Source: Owenia fusiformis
Taxonomy: Eukaryota > Annelida > Polychaeta > Sabellida > Oweniidae
DNA: 64,000 nt
Reading direction: 5' to 3'
Assembly: GCA_903813345.2 (NCBI GenBank)
Contig: CAIIXF020000003.1
Coordinates: 16,880,931-16,944,930, forward strand
The position numbers were made by a program, and so were the translations under genes. The first letter of the stretch is position 1; each line of letters begins with the position of its first letter. The notes beneath the pieces are model-generated. The model had not been told where the DNA came from. It did no database searches and was given only the letters and a program-made list of their open reading frames with translations. Below are positions 1 through 13,218 of the stretch, in pieces.

Positions 1-1903
1 AAAGCATATTGCATCTGGGGGGCTGTATCCATGTCTTTGAAGTTAATAACCGTAAAGGAAGCCCGGGTTTAATTTTCCCCAGTAATAGGATATATTACGT
101 CTTGCTTCACATTCGAAATTAATTCTTTTTCTCGATGAGGCAGGAAGAGGTCGATTGAATGTACACTAAGTATGAAAAACAACGTGTGCATTTCATGAGA
201 ATATCTTAGTTGATTTAATCAGTTTAGAACACGCATCTATGAGCAAATGATTTGTTGGAAAATCACAATTGAAATTGTATAAGAATGCAAGGATTTGGAC
301 ATTAGATGCATCCTATCAGTCACGAAATTTAATTTAAGAAGAGGAACGATAGTCTACGTTATTCAAGGTAAGACTATGAACTATCCGCTGTACAAATACT
401 GTTGCAGTCTATGTATTAACAATGTTTGTCTTTTACTGTCTGAGTTGTCATGACAATGCCACTATGGGCTATCACTCACGATCTGGGCCAGCGTCATTCT
501 CATTGGTATTTCTTCTACTCCATTTAAGTTATTAGTCTCACCCTTAGGGTGGTTCACATGTCCACTTGGGAGCGTCATGTTGTACTAAAGGCATGTATGT
601 TTTTCAAATTAGTAATAAATAAATAAAAATAAATAAAAAATCCATATTCGATAAGTGTAGTGTATACTATTTTTACGGATAAGTGTATTTCTCAAATAAC
701 TGTAAAATCTACCATTGTATTTCTTTATAATTAATTCGATCTATGTATAATCTGCTGAAAACCACGACACTCCATTAATTTCTACTTGTATTTACTGTCT
801 AAATGCATATATTTTTCTGAGTATTATATCTAGCATTTTCTCCAACACCTTTAAATGCTAAAATGAGCAATTTGATTGGCCATTCTCAATAAAAAAATTA
901 ATCAACCATTTTAAGTATTAATCTTTCATGAAAATCGGTCTAAACATCAGCAAGTAGGGCGCGAAGAATTGAAAAGATTTTGGTATAGCTTTACATTAAA
1001 TGCCAAAGCATGAACATTAAAGGCAGAATCAGATATATAGGGGTGGCAAAATTACAAGCAACGTGTACAATCGACCTACCATTCTATTTCTTACAATCTC
1101 AACCAAAAGATTCACGATATGTTTTAAATTAGTGAAGTTATTATAGATTCAAAGTGCAAAACTAGGTGAAAAATGTTTAAATTCTCTCAAAAGAATGGTA
1201 ACTATTCTTATAGACAAATAATGCATTATTGTAAATATCTTTAATTTTTAACAGCTAGCTTATGATAAGACAATAACCGAATTATGTACAATGCCTTTAC
1301 ATAGGATATTACATCATTCACACCTAACACTACATGGATGAAATTTGGATGTGAAAAACACCCACACATCCACATCCGGGATCCACACATTCAGAGAGAA
1401 TAGAAACTGGTTAGTCAAGAACTTGAAGAGATTCCTACAATTCTTCATAATTCAGGTGTTGGGATCTTTAAGTGAAATATGTTAAAGCAACATCACCTAA
1501 GGTACAAAGTGCGAAAGTGAAAACAATTTGAACGAATGGTGAAATGATCGATTGTGCTGAGTTGATATTTATCAAGATGACATTTGATTAATCAATTAAC
1601 GTTTCAAATTAGCAGTTTGTAATTCCTAAGTTCACTGTTGTTCGATTGTTATCATATTCATGGCTACAACAGCTGATATAGAAACCTTAACTCGATGAGG
1701 ATCGGTTAATGATACCCGAATTTCGATTCATGTATTTATTTTTTCATTTTCATAAATGTCTTTTTTCTATCTTTATTTTTCTTCTCTCAAGAAGAACTTT
1801 TTAACAATAGGGACGAAGTCAAGATGTAGATGTCAGCAGTGGTCTGTCTGGTGAATATTAGTAGATGTATTTGTCCTCTTTCTGTTGACCTTGTTAGATT
1901 ACT
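1..1903. other. 5' flank of the opsin gene; nothing recognised
   Basis: AT-rich non-coding sequence with no exon, RNA gene or clear repeat that I can support. The opsin promoter and 5' UTR should lie in the last several hundred bases, but I see no convincing TATA box or other element. Confidence 0.5.
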
Positions 1904-4900
1904 ATGATTCTAACTTCAGAGATGAGTCCAAACTACAGTGATTCAACTACATTGGGTTCGGCAACTACATGGAATACGCCAACGTCAAACATAGAGGGCC
2001 TAACTATTGGTTCAACCGTTGCTGCACTCAAACACACAACCACGAGTTTCATCGAGGCGATTACGCTTGGCACGACGCTCAATGATACGCTCGACACATC
2101 CGTTGCTACAACGGAGCTATTCACCGTTAGGGAGGCAAATGACACCGATCCAGATGCCTTGTTCATACACCCTCATTGGCGGCAGTTCGATATTGAAGGA
2201 ATCCCCGCCATTTGGCACTATGCTGTCGGCATATTCATCACGATTGTTGGGATCACTGGCATGACAGGAAACTTCCTCGTGATTTATATGTTTTCATCGT
2301 AAGTGATATAAATAACACATAGCTAGGTAAGGTGTGTCCAATTCCAACCAATCTGTGTTTCACATTAGTGCAGTGCATTATATAACAATCAATGGTCCTA
2401 GGTCATAACTTATGTGGTTGCCAAGGTGACAACTTGACTCTACAGATTGAAATTGATGCTTTGCCAACTTGACCCTTGAAAAAGTTTCATTGAAAATATG
2501 TTCTTTTAGTAATTTCGTATCTTTTAAGGGGCATGGTAGAAAATATTTTGCAATGCATTGTGAAATGGCCATTCCTTTCGGGCGTTGTTTTCAAAAAATG
2601 AACACACAAATTTTGGAAAACAACATCTTCAAGGAGTGGTCATTCCACATTGCACCTAGTCAGGGCTTAAATCCTTACATAACGCATGGCCTCAAATAAG
2701 GTGTGGTTCTTGACTTGTAAAATTGGTCTGTGTGGTAGCCTGAATACGCTAAAATCGCTCCCCTCGACAAGATTAGAAAACGGGATTTCTTCATCAAATC
2801 GCATGTTGTGCTTTGTCGATATTTTATTTTTGCTTGCCATCGTATTAGATAATTTCTCCGCAATGAACAGTAACCTGATTAATTTTGGCGTTGGAATTTT
2901 GGTTGTCTAGCTACAAGCCTCTGTGATCCTCCCTACTTACTAAACACAATCCAAGGTCTTGTCGATAGACTAGAATTTTGGCTCCATTAAATTTATTTCT
3001 TGCAATCTTACACCGCAATCGAGCTGCAGTGAAGGTGTATTTGAACCACAAAATATTCCACCGCTCAGTCATACGCAACTTAACGTACAAGAATGATATG
3101 ATAGCGGGTGTGAGGATCTTTAATATGTTAAAGCTATACAACTTTCATTGAATTTGAGAGTTCCCGTTCAATTTTAATGAACACTTCTTAACTAAGAAGG
3201 TTTATAAAACCCAACGTGAGCACAAATTGGAAACGGTGATACTCGAATCTGTGGACCCTTATTTTTCTGGAAACATTTACTTATAATTACCTATTCGGCT
3301 ACATGTCCATGGAACCCATTAATTCTACTTAGTTTCTCTTAAGTACGTGACTTAATTAGTAGATGATGTCGGATGACGATCGTTTTCATTATTACTTATT
3401 TTGCACTTCGTATGTCCTGTTGCAGAGCCCATGTAATCTGATTAGCCACTCACCCCGTTCATTATACAGAACAAGAAGGAATATACATATTATTTTGATA
3501 TACTTTTGGATTCGCTTAAGTGCCTAATTGAACAGATCTGTGTTCAAAGCTATGTGAGGCCGATATAGAAATTGCTTCTCTAATGCGATGAAGTAATTAT
3601 TCAATCATTTCAGGTAGGTCGGGTTGAGCGATTAATTATGTACGTTGTCTTGCAAATTACCATGTTGAAGTCACGCGCAATGTGGTTCCAAATCCACTGG
3701 TCAGTATCAATCGAAGGTAACGACAGGGCCGTAGGTTCTTTCGACCCCCCCCCCCCCCGTCCAACTCTTGACTAAAAAAATTCGAACACACCTTTTCCCG
3801 CAATAATACGAAAATATTGAGTTAATTTTTTGCAGTATTTCAGTAATTTATCGTCTTTTCATTACCGTAGATATTCAAGGTATATATGCAAAGATGGAAA
3901 TTAGGTAAAATGACTGAGAAAAACGATCTATTTTGGGATGGGCGATAATAGCTTTGCACTTCGAATTGTAGGCCTGAATACCGATCTAAATACTAGGCCA
4001 TCAACAGAATTTCAATTGTACAAATAAAGCATATTTACCAATCGCATAGACTGTCTGATTCACTGCTACCCACCTAATTACACAGACGTATCGTCGGTGT
4101 ATCATGGCGGAACTTCCTCCGGGACTAGGTTTCGGTAAGATTTTTTTATTTCCCGATTTACACCTACTTATAAGTCACGCTGCGGATAATAATTTGGCTC
4201 GAAGTTAAGGAACATAGTCTAGTTTGAGAATGTGTCGATGGTTTTAGGTTTTATATGTTAACAGAGACACAATTCACGTATTTACTCCCTCGCTTTTCTT
4301 ACACTGACGAACTACCAATGTCAGTGTAATATTGGCAATATTAATGCCGATCGTCAGTGTAAGAAAAGCGAGGGAGTAAATACGTGAATTGTGTCTTTGT
4401 TAACATATAAAACCTAAAACCATCGACACATTCTCAAACGAGACTATCTTCCTTAACTTCGAGCCAAATTATTATCCACAACGTGACTTATAAGTAGGTG
4501 TAAATCGGGAAATAAAAAAATCTTACCGAAACCTAGTCCCGGAGGAAGTTCCGCCATGATACACCGACGATACGTCTGTGTAATTAGGTGGGTAGCAGTG
4601 TGATTGGGATAAAACGGTTAGTGGTGTTATATGCGCTTTATGCACCAAAGCTCTTTAAATTCCAGCAAACTTGCAAAAATTAATAAAATGGACCGTCACT
4701 AAGCAAAGACAAAATACTTTAAGCAAAGGATTGGTATCATTATCGATGTATGGTGGACTGAATTCAACAATGTTTTTCTCTTAAACCAATTATCGAAAAC
4801 ATTCTGTAAAAACAGGGTCCTTTATGTAATGTTGACTCATTGACAACAATTTAATGCAAAAATAATTTTTATGTATTTTATATAATTGTTTTTGTTAACA

Positions 4901-7900
4901 TTTTTTGTTTTTTAGTGTAATTGTTTTTGTTCCTTTTTACCAATTGTTGAGAATGAAATAAAATATCGTTCCGAAGCTCGGTGGTACAAAAAAGCATACA
5001 ACATTTTCTTAGACCTCTCAATATCATAGTTTTACAAAGGAAATTTTGGTTGCTTTAAGTAAAAGTATTCAAAAAATTAAAACAAAAACCCCTCAAATAG
5101 ATAAAAATTAAGATAAACTTTTTATTTCATTAACAAGATATTTTTTTAAAATCAACCAAATTTTCTTTTGTATAATTGCAATATTGAGAGACCTGAACAC
5201 GTTGCGTTTATGTCATTTTGTTCCAATGAGGTTCGGATAGATGTTTCATTTCACTCTGGAAACATGATACCAAGGACAAAAGAAGTGTCTGATGTGTTTT
5301 CTAAAACAATATAGAGAAAAGTATATGTATTTACTTCAAACTATATTCAAAAGATGACCATTACATTGACAATGTGTAAAATATTCAGAATTTTTGGTTG
5401 ACTTTGGCAAAAGTGCATCAAACTAGACAGAGATAATACAAATTTGGAAGAGTTTTCACCAAATCCACAATTAGATGGCTCGAAAAATGTTTCGCGAAAA
5501 TATTCGAATCCCCTCCTGTCAAATCCTGGCTATGTCACTGTAACGGCCGTCACCTTCGCATTAAAGATGGCGGACGGAAGGTGTCAATTTTGATATTAAA
5601 AATATCGAAATCGACACTTCCCGTCCGCCAGCCCGTCCGCCGCCTTCGATGCGAAGTATATCCCATCACCATTCCCAGACCATGGTGATTTGAGACTTCA
5701 TACTTTCCAATAATGTCTAGATTCACGTCCCTCAAGTTTTGTATGTTACATTTTGCATACTCTCAGTACTACTATGTTTGGTAACTTGAAAATTCTCTTC
5801 TTTTAAACATGGGGAATCAAGGTGTCATTTATTTATGGTGAGCCCTGACCTCCCTTTACATCTCAATTTTCACCAATATCTCAAGAATTAAACACAACAG
5901 ACGATAAGACAAAGAATTGGTTAATCCCCGTCAAACCTTTTTTAGGGTGAAGGCACTTCGTACTCCACAAAACATGCTTCTGATCAACCTGGCGATTAGC
6001 GACTTCACGTTCTCAGCAGTTAATGGGTTCCCCCTACTGACAATTTCTAGTTTCAACCAGCGCTGGATGTGGGGAAACGCCAGTAAGTACACATTTGAGA
6101 GTTAGGAATTGCCAACGTTAAAGGGACACTTGTATCACATATGATTCGAATAAAAACTTTTGAATAACACCCTTGGTATACGCAGCTAACGAAAATTGAC
6201 CGGCACGGGTCAAAAGCTGGACCGGCACGGGTTAACGGTTTTATTTGAATTTAAAATAGCCATAACTTGCTCAATAATGACTTCCTCGTGTCTAATTTGA
6301 AATATATGGTGCCTCCCGATGCTTTTAAGTACCCCAATTTTTTACAGATTTTTAAACGGACCAAAACTCTCTAAATGCGCATTTATGCTCTTTTCTCTCG
6401 AGAACGGCTGTCTCATTTTCACGATAACTTTTATTTAGTACTTCTAACATATAAGATCTATTTTTCCCCATCAAGGTATGATGTAAATGACATGCTATTT
6501 ACATCTTGTGAGTTTCAATGACGCGCGTTTGATTTTATAAAAAATGCCAAACTTTGTGACAAAGAATTTCATCCTGCTTGCAGTGAGAAGACGGACCGGT
6601 TCGGGGCAATCTGCTTGCAGAGAGAAGACGGACCGGTTCGGGGCAATAGCTGATGAAATTCTTTGCCACAAAGTTTGGCATTTTTTATAAAATCAAACGC
6701 GCGTCATTGAAACTCACAATATGTAAATAGCATGTCATTTACATCATACCTTGATGGGGAAAAATAGATCTTATATGTTAGAAGTACTAAATAAAAGTTA
6801 TCGTGAAAATGAGACAGTCGTTCTCGAGAGAAAAGAGCATAAATGCGCATTTAGAGAGTTTTGGTCCGTTTAAAAATCTGTAAAAAATTGGGGTACTTAA
6901 AAGCATCGGGAGGCATCATATATTTCAAATTAGACACGAGGAAGTCAATATTGAGCAAGTTATGGCTGTTTTAAATTCAAATAAAACCGTTAACCCGTGC
7001 CGGTCCAGCTTTTGACCCGTGCCGGTCAATTTTCGTTAGCTGCGTATATCAAGGGTGAATAAAGTTGGTCACATTTTACTACAAATTGTTTTATTTTATT
7101 TTAAAGTTGGCGACAAAATATATTCCGCGATACCAACAACGTGGCAAGATAATCTTGGTCCTTAATTCGAATAATGTTTAATAAATTGATATGAATTACC
7201 CGTTTTCATTCATTAGACTACCCAGGTTACATAACATGAGAGTAATAGGCTACGTATAATCATTAAGTTTGCATTTGGGAATGCAACTTTCGGCTGTCAG
7301 CTACCGGTTTAACCTAATTTTTTTATAACCAACTCATTTAAATATGAATGGAATAGCGGCATGTACTACATTTATATTTAAATACGTTGCCCATAAAACA
7401 GTTGGTTATTCCGATAGCCGACAGCCGCAAGTTACATTCGCGAAAACAAGCTCAGTTCATGTACAACTTGGTGTGAAAATCCCATCGAACCTGACACCAA
7501 ATGTCATTTTTACATAAATAAGCTGTACATTCTGTACTGTAACAGTAAACTGAAGCCATGATACTTTCTGTACTGTAACAGTACACACGGTGACCAAGTG
7601 TTAACAGTGGAGATTGTCCCAGACGTGTTTTTCAAACGATTTAGACGTGTTTTTTTGGAAAACTTGAGAGGTGGGTTGATAAATTTGGTTATGAAATTGC
7701 TGTCACTTAACTTTATGTTAATGTAAGTAATTTATATTGCTTACCATAATATATATCCTAACTTCAGGTATCTGCAAACGCGTTATTTGCACGAATCTTA
7801 TGCTATAGCCTTGTTAAATCGGAAAATGAGCGATTCTGCCAATATTACACTTATTTTTGCCTGAAAATCACTAGCCTGTCTTGTATTCATTGAATACATC

Positions 7901-9766
7901 GATTCATAAGGAAAGTACTCACAATATGTTTGAAAATCACAAATTAAAAGAGCTTAAATAAGTAGCAATTGACCGAATACTTTTTTGGGATTTAACTATT
8001 TAGACGTGTCCAAAAATATCCCTTCTCGATCGTTAACTCCACTTTTACATTTGCAGACATTTATGGCAATTTTAAGATAAAGATAGTTAAAATATAAACA
8101 CGATCTTTAGAGTAGTGAATATTATTTCACGTTGTTGAATGGATAGTCTGTTTAAACTTAATTAAATAACACTAAATGCAAAAGTACATATTTCTAGCAT
8201 TTTTGGTATACAATTACTATGAAGTATGATGGAATAATCGCCAAAATAGATACGTGGGTATGTAGAGGAACATCTTAGGTAGAAGTCAAGAAATGTAAGT
8301 TTGTAAAATATAGAATATTCTTACCCCTTTTCTCCATTCTAACGAATGTCGTATTCCATGTTCTTACAAAACACGTCTAAATCGTTTGAAAATCACGTCC
8401 ACATTGTTTAGACTTGAGCACCGTGAGTACAGAAAGGACAGCTTATTTATGTTGCCCATCTGATATTTAAAAAAACGAATTTAAACCCCTTCATGAGTTT
8501 GGCAACCGGACATTTCCTTTTCTATAAAAAATTTTTCAAAATTATCAGGCGCCAACACGCTTTAAAGGAAGACTGACTAATTGACATACTTGTTGAAATG
8601 AGTGTTAATCATTAAAAATGGAGTCACTCATAATGTAATCATCCCCAGTATTGACTTTCTGTCCACGATACATTTCAGCATGTAAGTTCTATGCCTTCAT
8701 TGGTGCGGTTTTTGGGTTCATGTCCATCGACACCCTAGCTGTTATATCTTACCAGCGTTATAAGGTGATAAAGCGCCCTATGGAGGCCGTTGTGAAGATG
8801 ACACACAAGCGAACGGCCGTTTGGATCTTAGCTATATGGATATGGGCAGTTGGTTGGAGCCTTCCACCATTCTTCGGCTGGGGTGACTACATCCCTGAAG
8901 GCTTTCAAACATCGTGCACATTCGACTATTTGACCCTTAATATCAACAACATAACATTCAACCTGACCATGTATATGATCCATTTTGTGCTGCCTGTTGG
9001 TTTCATTACATACAACTATGTTGGGATCGTTCGGGCAGTTCTGAAGCAGAAAAGAATCCTAAAAGATCAAGCAAGTAAAATGAAAGCGAAGATGACATCA
9101 GCCGATAAGCGTTTCAGCACCGAGATTTCATTGGCTCGTACGTGTTCCATTCTATGCGTGCTTTACTTGCTCTCCTGGGGTCCGTATGCGACGGTTGCTC
9201 TTGCAGCTTTGCTGAATTACCAAACGTACGTAACCCCATTCGTCTCTGAGCTCCCCGTCATGTTCGCAAAGGCCTCTGCGTGTTATGATCCGATCGTCTA
9301 CGCCCTGTCCCACCCTAGATTCAGAACAGAACTCTACCGAAAGTTCCCCTGTCTATGCTCTTGTCTACGGCCACCTCCCGGGTTCGGTTCTACGGCTAAC
9401 AGCCACGGTCGCACTGATTCTAGGCACGGCAGCCAAATGAGCCAAAGCAGCGTTACGGAAACATCTGTAGATCATGTCCCTATGCCGAACAAAAACAAAT
9501 TGAAGCGTTCGGTCAAGAAGGTACAGAACAGCATACGACAGCAGAAGCAAACGTTGGCGGCAAAGACTGATGGTGGTAAGGACAACGCTGCGTATGTTGC
9601 AGATGAGGAAGCAAATAGTAAGAAGAAATCTGGTGAGAATGAACTGAAGACGATATCAGGGGCAGTGGAGGAAACAGAGGCTGGTGCTAGTGTAAGTACA
9701 TATAGCGTAACTAGTAATATTACCGCTCCACATTATGTCACTATAGTACTTTTAGCGCCAAAGTAA
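1904..9766 (+). CDS. Rhabdomeric-type (Gq, r-opsin-like) opsin, 3 coding exons
   Basis: Exons 1904-2298, 5946-6082 and 8679-9766 join in phase to 539 aa. This is a light-sensing seven-helix receptor of the plasma membrane, expected by family to couple to Gq and phospholipase C. The first ~100 residues are Ser/Thr-rich with N-glycosylation sequons; TM1 is about 103-127. Exon 2 supplies TM2. The TM3 region reads CKFYAF...GFMSIDT, the squid/melanopsin style. The conserved loop-2 cysteine (Cys257) and the r-opsin counterion glutamate (Glu251, in PEGFQTSC) are present. TM6 has SWGPY, and the retinal Schiff-base lysine is Lys375 in FAKASACYDP. After TM7 come SHPRFR and a cysteine cluster (FPCLCSC, probable palmitoylation), then a long basic/acidic tail. 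Oddities: the E/DRY motif is QRY (203-205) and NPxxY is DPIVY (from Asp381). A donor-like GTAAGT near 9691 could give another C-terminus. Retinal binding is well supported; the exact r-opsin subgroup is not. Confidence 0.93.
4061..4600. mobile_element. Foldback/MITE-like element, CAC...GTG ends, 5-bp TSD
   Basis: The two halves are near-perfect reverse complements (4061-4310 against 4351-4600) around a 40 bp spacer. The termini read CACTGCTACCC and GGGTAGCAGTG. The element is flanked by direct repeats TGATT (4056-4060 and 4601-4605). CAC termini plus a 5-bp target duplication are features of Transib/ProtoRAG-type DNA transposons; assignment to that superfamily is inference. No transposase is encoded. 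It sits in opsin intron 1. Confidence 0.85.
5566..5632. repeat. Short imperfect hairpin in opsin intron 1
   Basis: A GGCGGACGGAAGGTGTC arm is followed after about 30 bp by its near reverse complement GACACTTCCCGTCCGCC, with an AT-rich loop that is itself partly palindromic. It is probably a small mobile-element remnant. Confidence 0.5.
6168..7057. mobile_element. 890-bp foldback element, CAC...GTG ends, 5-bp TSD
   Basis: Arms 6168-6573 and 6652-7057 are near-perfect reverse complements. The ends are CACCCTTG and CAAGGGTG, flanked by AATAA (6163-6167 and 7058-7062). The 78-bp centre contains a 37-bp sequence repeated in tandem (6574-6610 and 6611-6647, one difference seen). Arm length, CAC termini and 5-bp target duplication parallel the element at 4061-4600, although the sequences differ. 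It is non-coding and lies in opsin intron 2. Confidence 0.85.
7265..7452. repeat. Small foldback repeat, copy 1
   Basis: This imperfect palindrome begins with a GAATGCAACTTTCGGCTGTC-like arm and ends with the matching GACAGCCGCAAGTTACATTC-like arm. A second copy of the same family is at about 27266-27412. The shared core contains CAACTCATTTAAATATGAAT. It is a dispersed non-autonomous element. Confidence 0.65.
7513..8451. repeat. Inverted-repeat element in opsin intron 2
   Basis: CATAAATAAGCTGT at 7513-7526 is matched by its reverse complement at 8438-8451. Imperfect inverted similarity continues inward for over 100 bp and includes an ACGATTTAGACGTGTTTT-like segment in both arms. The interior is AT-rich and non-coding. 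The boundaries are approximate and no clear target duplication was established. Confidence 0.6.
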
Positions 9767-12060
9767 GATTATGGATAAGATTCTGGTATTTAGATTTTCC
9801 CCCGATTTACACCTACTGATACAGGGGGGGGGGGAAAGCAGACACGATGATGCCGTGAGCATTTGAGGATCCACGTTGAGCTGAACCAAACGTCGAGCTA
9901 GCTAATACATTAAGCCCCGCGACACAGTCATGTGGCCTGACCACCAATATATCTTTTGACTGCAATTTACGGCTTGTAATTATTTGCAGTTCTAAATCTA
10001 GAAAAAAACTAAAAACCGGAAGGACATTCATACTTTGACGATTTATCGAATTAACTAGATGAGGAGCAGGGAACACAAAAAATAATTGTTTTTTAGCGTT
10101 GCGTGATCAGACGCCTTGGAATCTTATAGCCTTTGATCAAATATTCACACCAATTTTGCGAAAGTCCAAAATCTCAAATAAACTGTGGATGTCTGGACTG
10201 AAATTGTTTTACCGTATTCCTGCTGTTTGATTAATAGCTTGTCAGTTGTAGTTCATTATACATATATAATGGTATATAATGGCAATGGACCAATCAACAT
10301 ACTTTTTCAAAACCGTTGTATAATTTAACATTTTATTATTATGTTGAATGCATAATTTGAATGTGCTTTGAAACATGTTATATTTCCAAAAAGGAAAAGT
10401 GGATTCCTCCAGGGACTTTAAAGATACTGAATTTGGATGACGAAAATGAACTGAAACCAATGGACAGCGTGAATTTTTCAATGGGGAAATAACGTTACAT
10501 GAGAAATTCGGTTTTGCTTAGAACAAACATTTAGAACAATGATACATTAAACATTGTAAAAATGATTTCATTTTTAGTGAAAATAAAGTCAACATCTTTG
10601 AAAAGGTATGTTGATGGGTTGATTGATAATTGCTAGGTAAATATATTTGAGTTCGATTGACTTTATTGTCATTATTTTCTCTTTGAGACGATGAATGAAT
10701 TTTAAAGATATACCTGCCTTCATGGTAAAAAAAGTAGTCACATAACGTCTGAAATTGTTTGCGATAACCTACGTGAACCTTTACAATGGTGTATGACTCC
10801 AGAAATGACAAGACTACCACAGTACTCCTCTCCAAAGTTTGGCAACTGAATTCCAATTTTGAAGAACGTCTTAAAACTCTTTTAAATAAAGATCACAGGG
10901 TCGAGGGGCTCGAACGAACTCCATCTCTCTCCTCGCCAAAAATGTCAAAATCAAGCAGTTTTTCACCTTTCTGAGAACTTTTAAAGTGATTTTGGCCATT
11001 TTTGGGCCAATTTGTCAAATGTGAACTCCCCCTGAAAATTTATAGAAAATGACCCCCCCCCCCCTTGGCAAAAGCTGGCTACGGGCCTGCGTACATGTAA
11101 GTACATGTATATATGTATATTCACGTTTTACAGGAGAAGAATAACCAAGCAGTAGATGCAACTACAGAGCTGTAACTAAGAACAAACTTTGAAGTATTTT
11201 CTTAACGGTACTGGCACCGAGACAGTTGATTGTAGCGTATTACGAGGAAACGATAGTATTGTGTACGAGAAAACGTCTGAGATTTTCCAGTGGCTATGAA
11301 CATGGGATCCAATTTTATAGCTTGATATCATGAATTACCAGGAAAAGATCGTGTTGTGTACATTAGAAAAGCCCTGAGTTGACATTGGATACAATTTTAT
11401 AGCTTGGTTCATGAATTACGAAAAACTATCCTATTGTGTGCGGATCTACTCAAAAGATCTCTCTCAAATTAGAATCCCTCTTTGGTGAAATACTAGTAGA
11501 CGGATAGGAGCCTGAAACACATGGAGAATTATACAAAATGGTTGTATGCCGTGCACATGACAATATCACAAATAAGGTCATAATGGACCTGTGTTTGCCA
11601 GGCGTAAACAAGTGGTAACACTGGTAATATCTATGTATTCCATATCTACTTAGGTTCTAGGTACATAACGAGAGGGAATATATAGTTTATCTAGGGAGCT
11701 ATCGCCAAGGTCGGGACTTGGATGGATACAGGCTGTATCCATCCCTTCCAGTAGGTATGGAATACATCTGTTGTGTACGGTCGGTTTTTGATACAGGGTT
11801 TATCCCTCGGGAGATACACATATTTCCCTTGGGATAAACCCTGTATCCCCAGTACATAACCCTTATATATGTAGTATATAACCATATAAGTCACTTGGGC
11901 CTTTTTGTCTCTGTGGTTATGCTTTAACGTGCTTGTGTAAGAGCTCAGTAATATACCTTTCTCATCAACATGACATCCAAATAATATAAGTGTTGCTATA
12001 TCTACGTGTTCCTGATAATGTATTATGTCCATGTCAATGAGCAATGTTACCCTTGTTATT
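9767..12060. other. Opsin 3' flank, repeats, no gene
   Basis: The sequence just after the opsin stop (about 9797-9825) resembles part of the 4061-4600 foldback arm (GATTTACACCTACT) followed by a G run. Bases about 10395-10510 are related in direct orientation to about 16990-17100 (shared TTTAAAGATA, TTTGGATGAC and GGGGAAATAAC-like blocks), which marks a dispersed repeat. Short ORFs here show no recognisable protein. Confidence 0.55.
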
Positions 12061-12065
12061 GAGGA

Positions 12066-12860
12066 TGTACCGAAAACGTTGGAGTTTTCGAGTTTGAAAT
12101 GAGCACGTCATATACATACATGTATATGTACTGAAAACGTTGAAGTTATCGAGTTTGAAATGAGCACGTCATATGTATGTATATGTACTGAAAACGTTGG
12201 AGTTTTCGAGTTTGAAATGAGCACGTCATATACATATGTACTGAAAACGTTGAAGTTATCGAGCACTTCATATACATATTCATATTCATATGAGCACTTC
12301 ATATACAGATGTACTGAAAACGTTGAAGTTATTGAGTTTGAAATGAGCACGTCATATGCATATGTACTGAAAACATTGAAGTTATCGAGCACTTCATATA
12401 CATATTCATATTCATATGAGCACTTCATATACATATGTACTGAAAACGTTGAAGTTATCGAGTTTGAAATGAGCACTTCATATACAGATGTACTGAAAAC
12501 GTTGAAGTCATTGAGTTTGAAATGAGTACTTAATATCAGAGACATGTGTGTTTTATAAGTCTCTGTTCATATACATATGTACTGAATACGTTTAGTAATC
12601 GAATTTGAAATGAGCACTTTATATACGTATGTACTGAAAACCTTGAAGTTATGGAGTTTGAAATGAGCACTCGATATACAGATGTACTGAAAACGTTGAA
12701 GTTATCGAGTTTGAAATGAGCGCTTCATATACAGATGTACCGAAAACGTTTAGTTATCGAGTTTGAAATGAGCACTTCATATTCAGATGTACTGAAAACG
12801 TTTAGTAATCGAATTTATTTGAAATGAGCACCTCATATAGATGTACTGAAAACGTGTTAT
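12066..12860. repeat. Minisatellite array, ~53-bp unit (left arm of large palindrome)
   Basis: About 13-15 imperfect units are built from ACTGAAAACGTTGAAGTTAT, a cGAGTTTGAAATGAGCAC block and a variable CTTCATATACAGATGT segment. Some units have internal expansions of CATATTCATATTCATATG. The same array occurs as reverse complement at 14200-14905. Open frames across it on both strands are repeat artefacts. Confidence 0.9.
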
Positions 12861-13218
12861 CGAATTTAACACTACAACCGACTAATAAATTCATAATCAA
12901 CAAAGAGATCAGTCAAAAAGATTCGAACCAATATATGTGTTTTGGATTTTTTGTTTTGAAATAAGACCAAAACTTGTGATTCAAAATCTGAAGTGAACAA
13001 AATGCCGGTTATTTAAATTTGATTTTGTTATCACGACATTTTCCATATATGGCAGAATATCGAGTTGGCACCATGGGAGCCAATCCTTCTTGGTTCAAAG
13101 TAACAAAACTTTCTCGATCTTTTAACGGTTACTTCTCCGATTTTATTCACAGAAACAAAAAATTGTATCAAGGGCTATTGTTGGTGCAATCTACGATGCA
13201 TCTTCGACTTTCAATGTA

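Noticed and set aside
12108-12545. 145-aa and 121-aa open frames on both strands (and the mirror set at 14493-14873)
   Set aside because: They are translations of the ~53-bp minisatellite; the repeated peptide follows the DNA repeat on both strands, with no independent coding signal.
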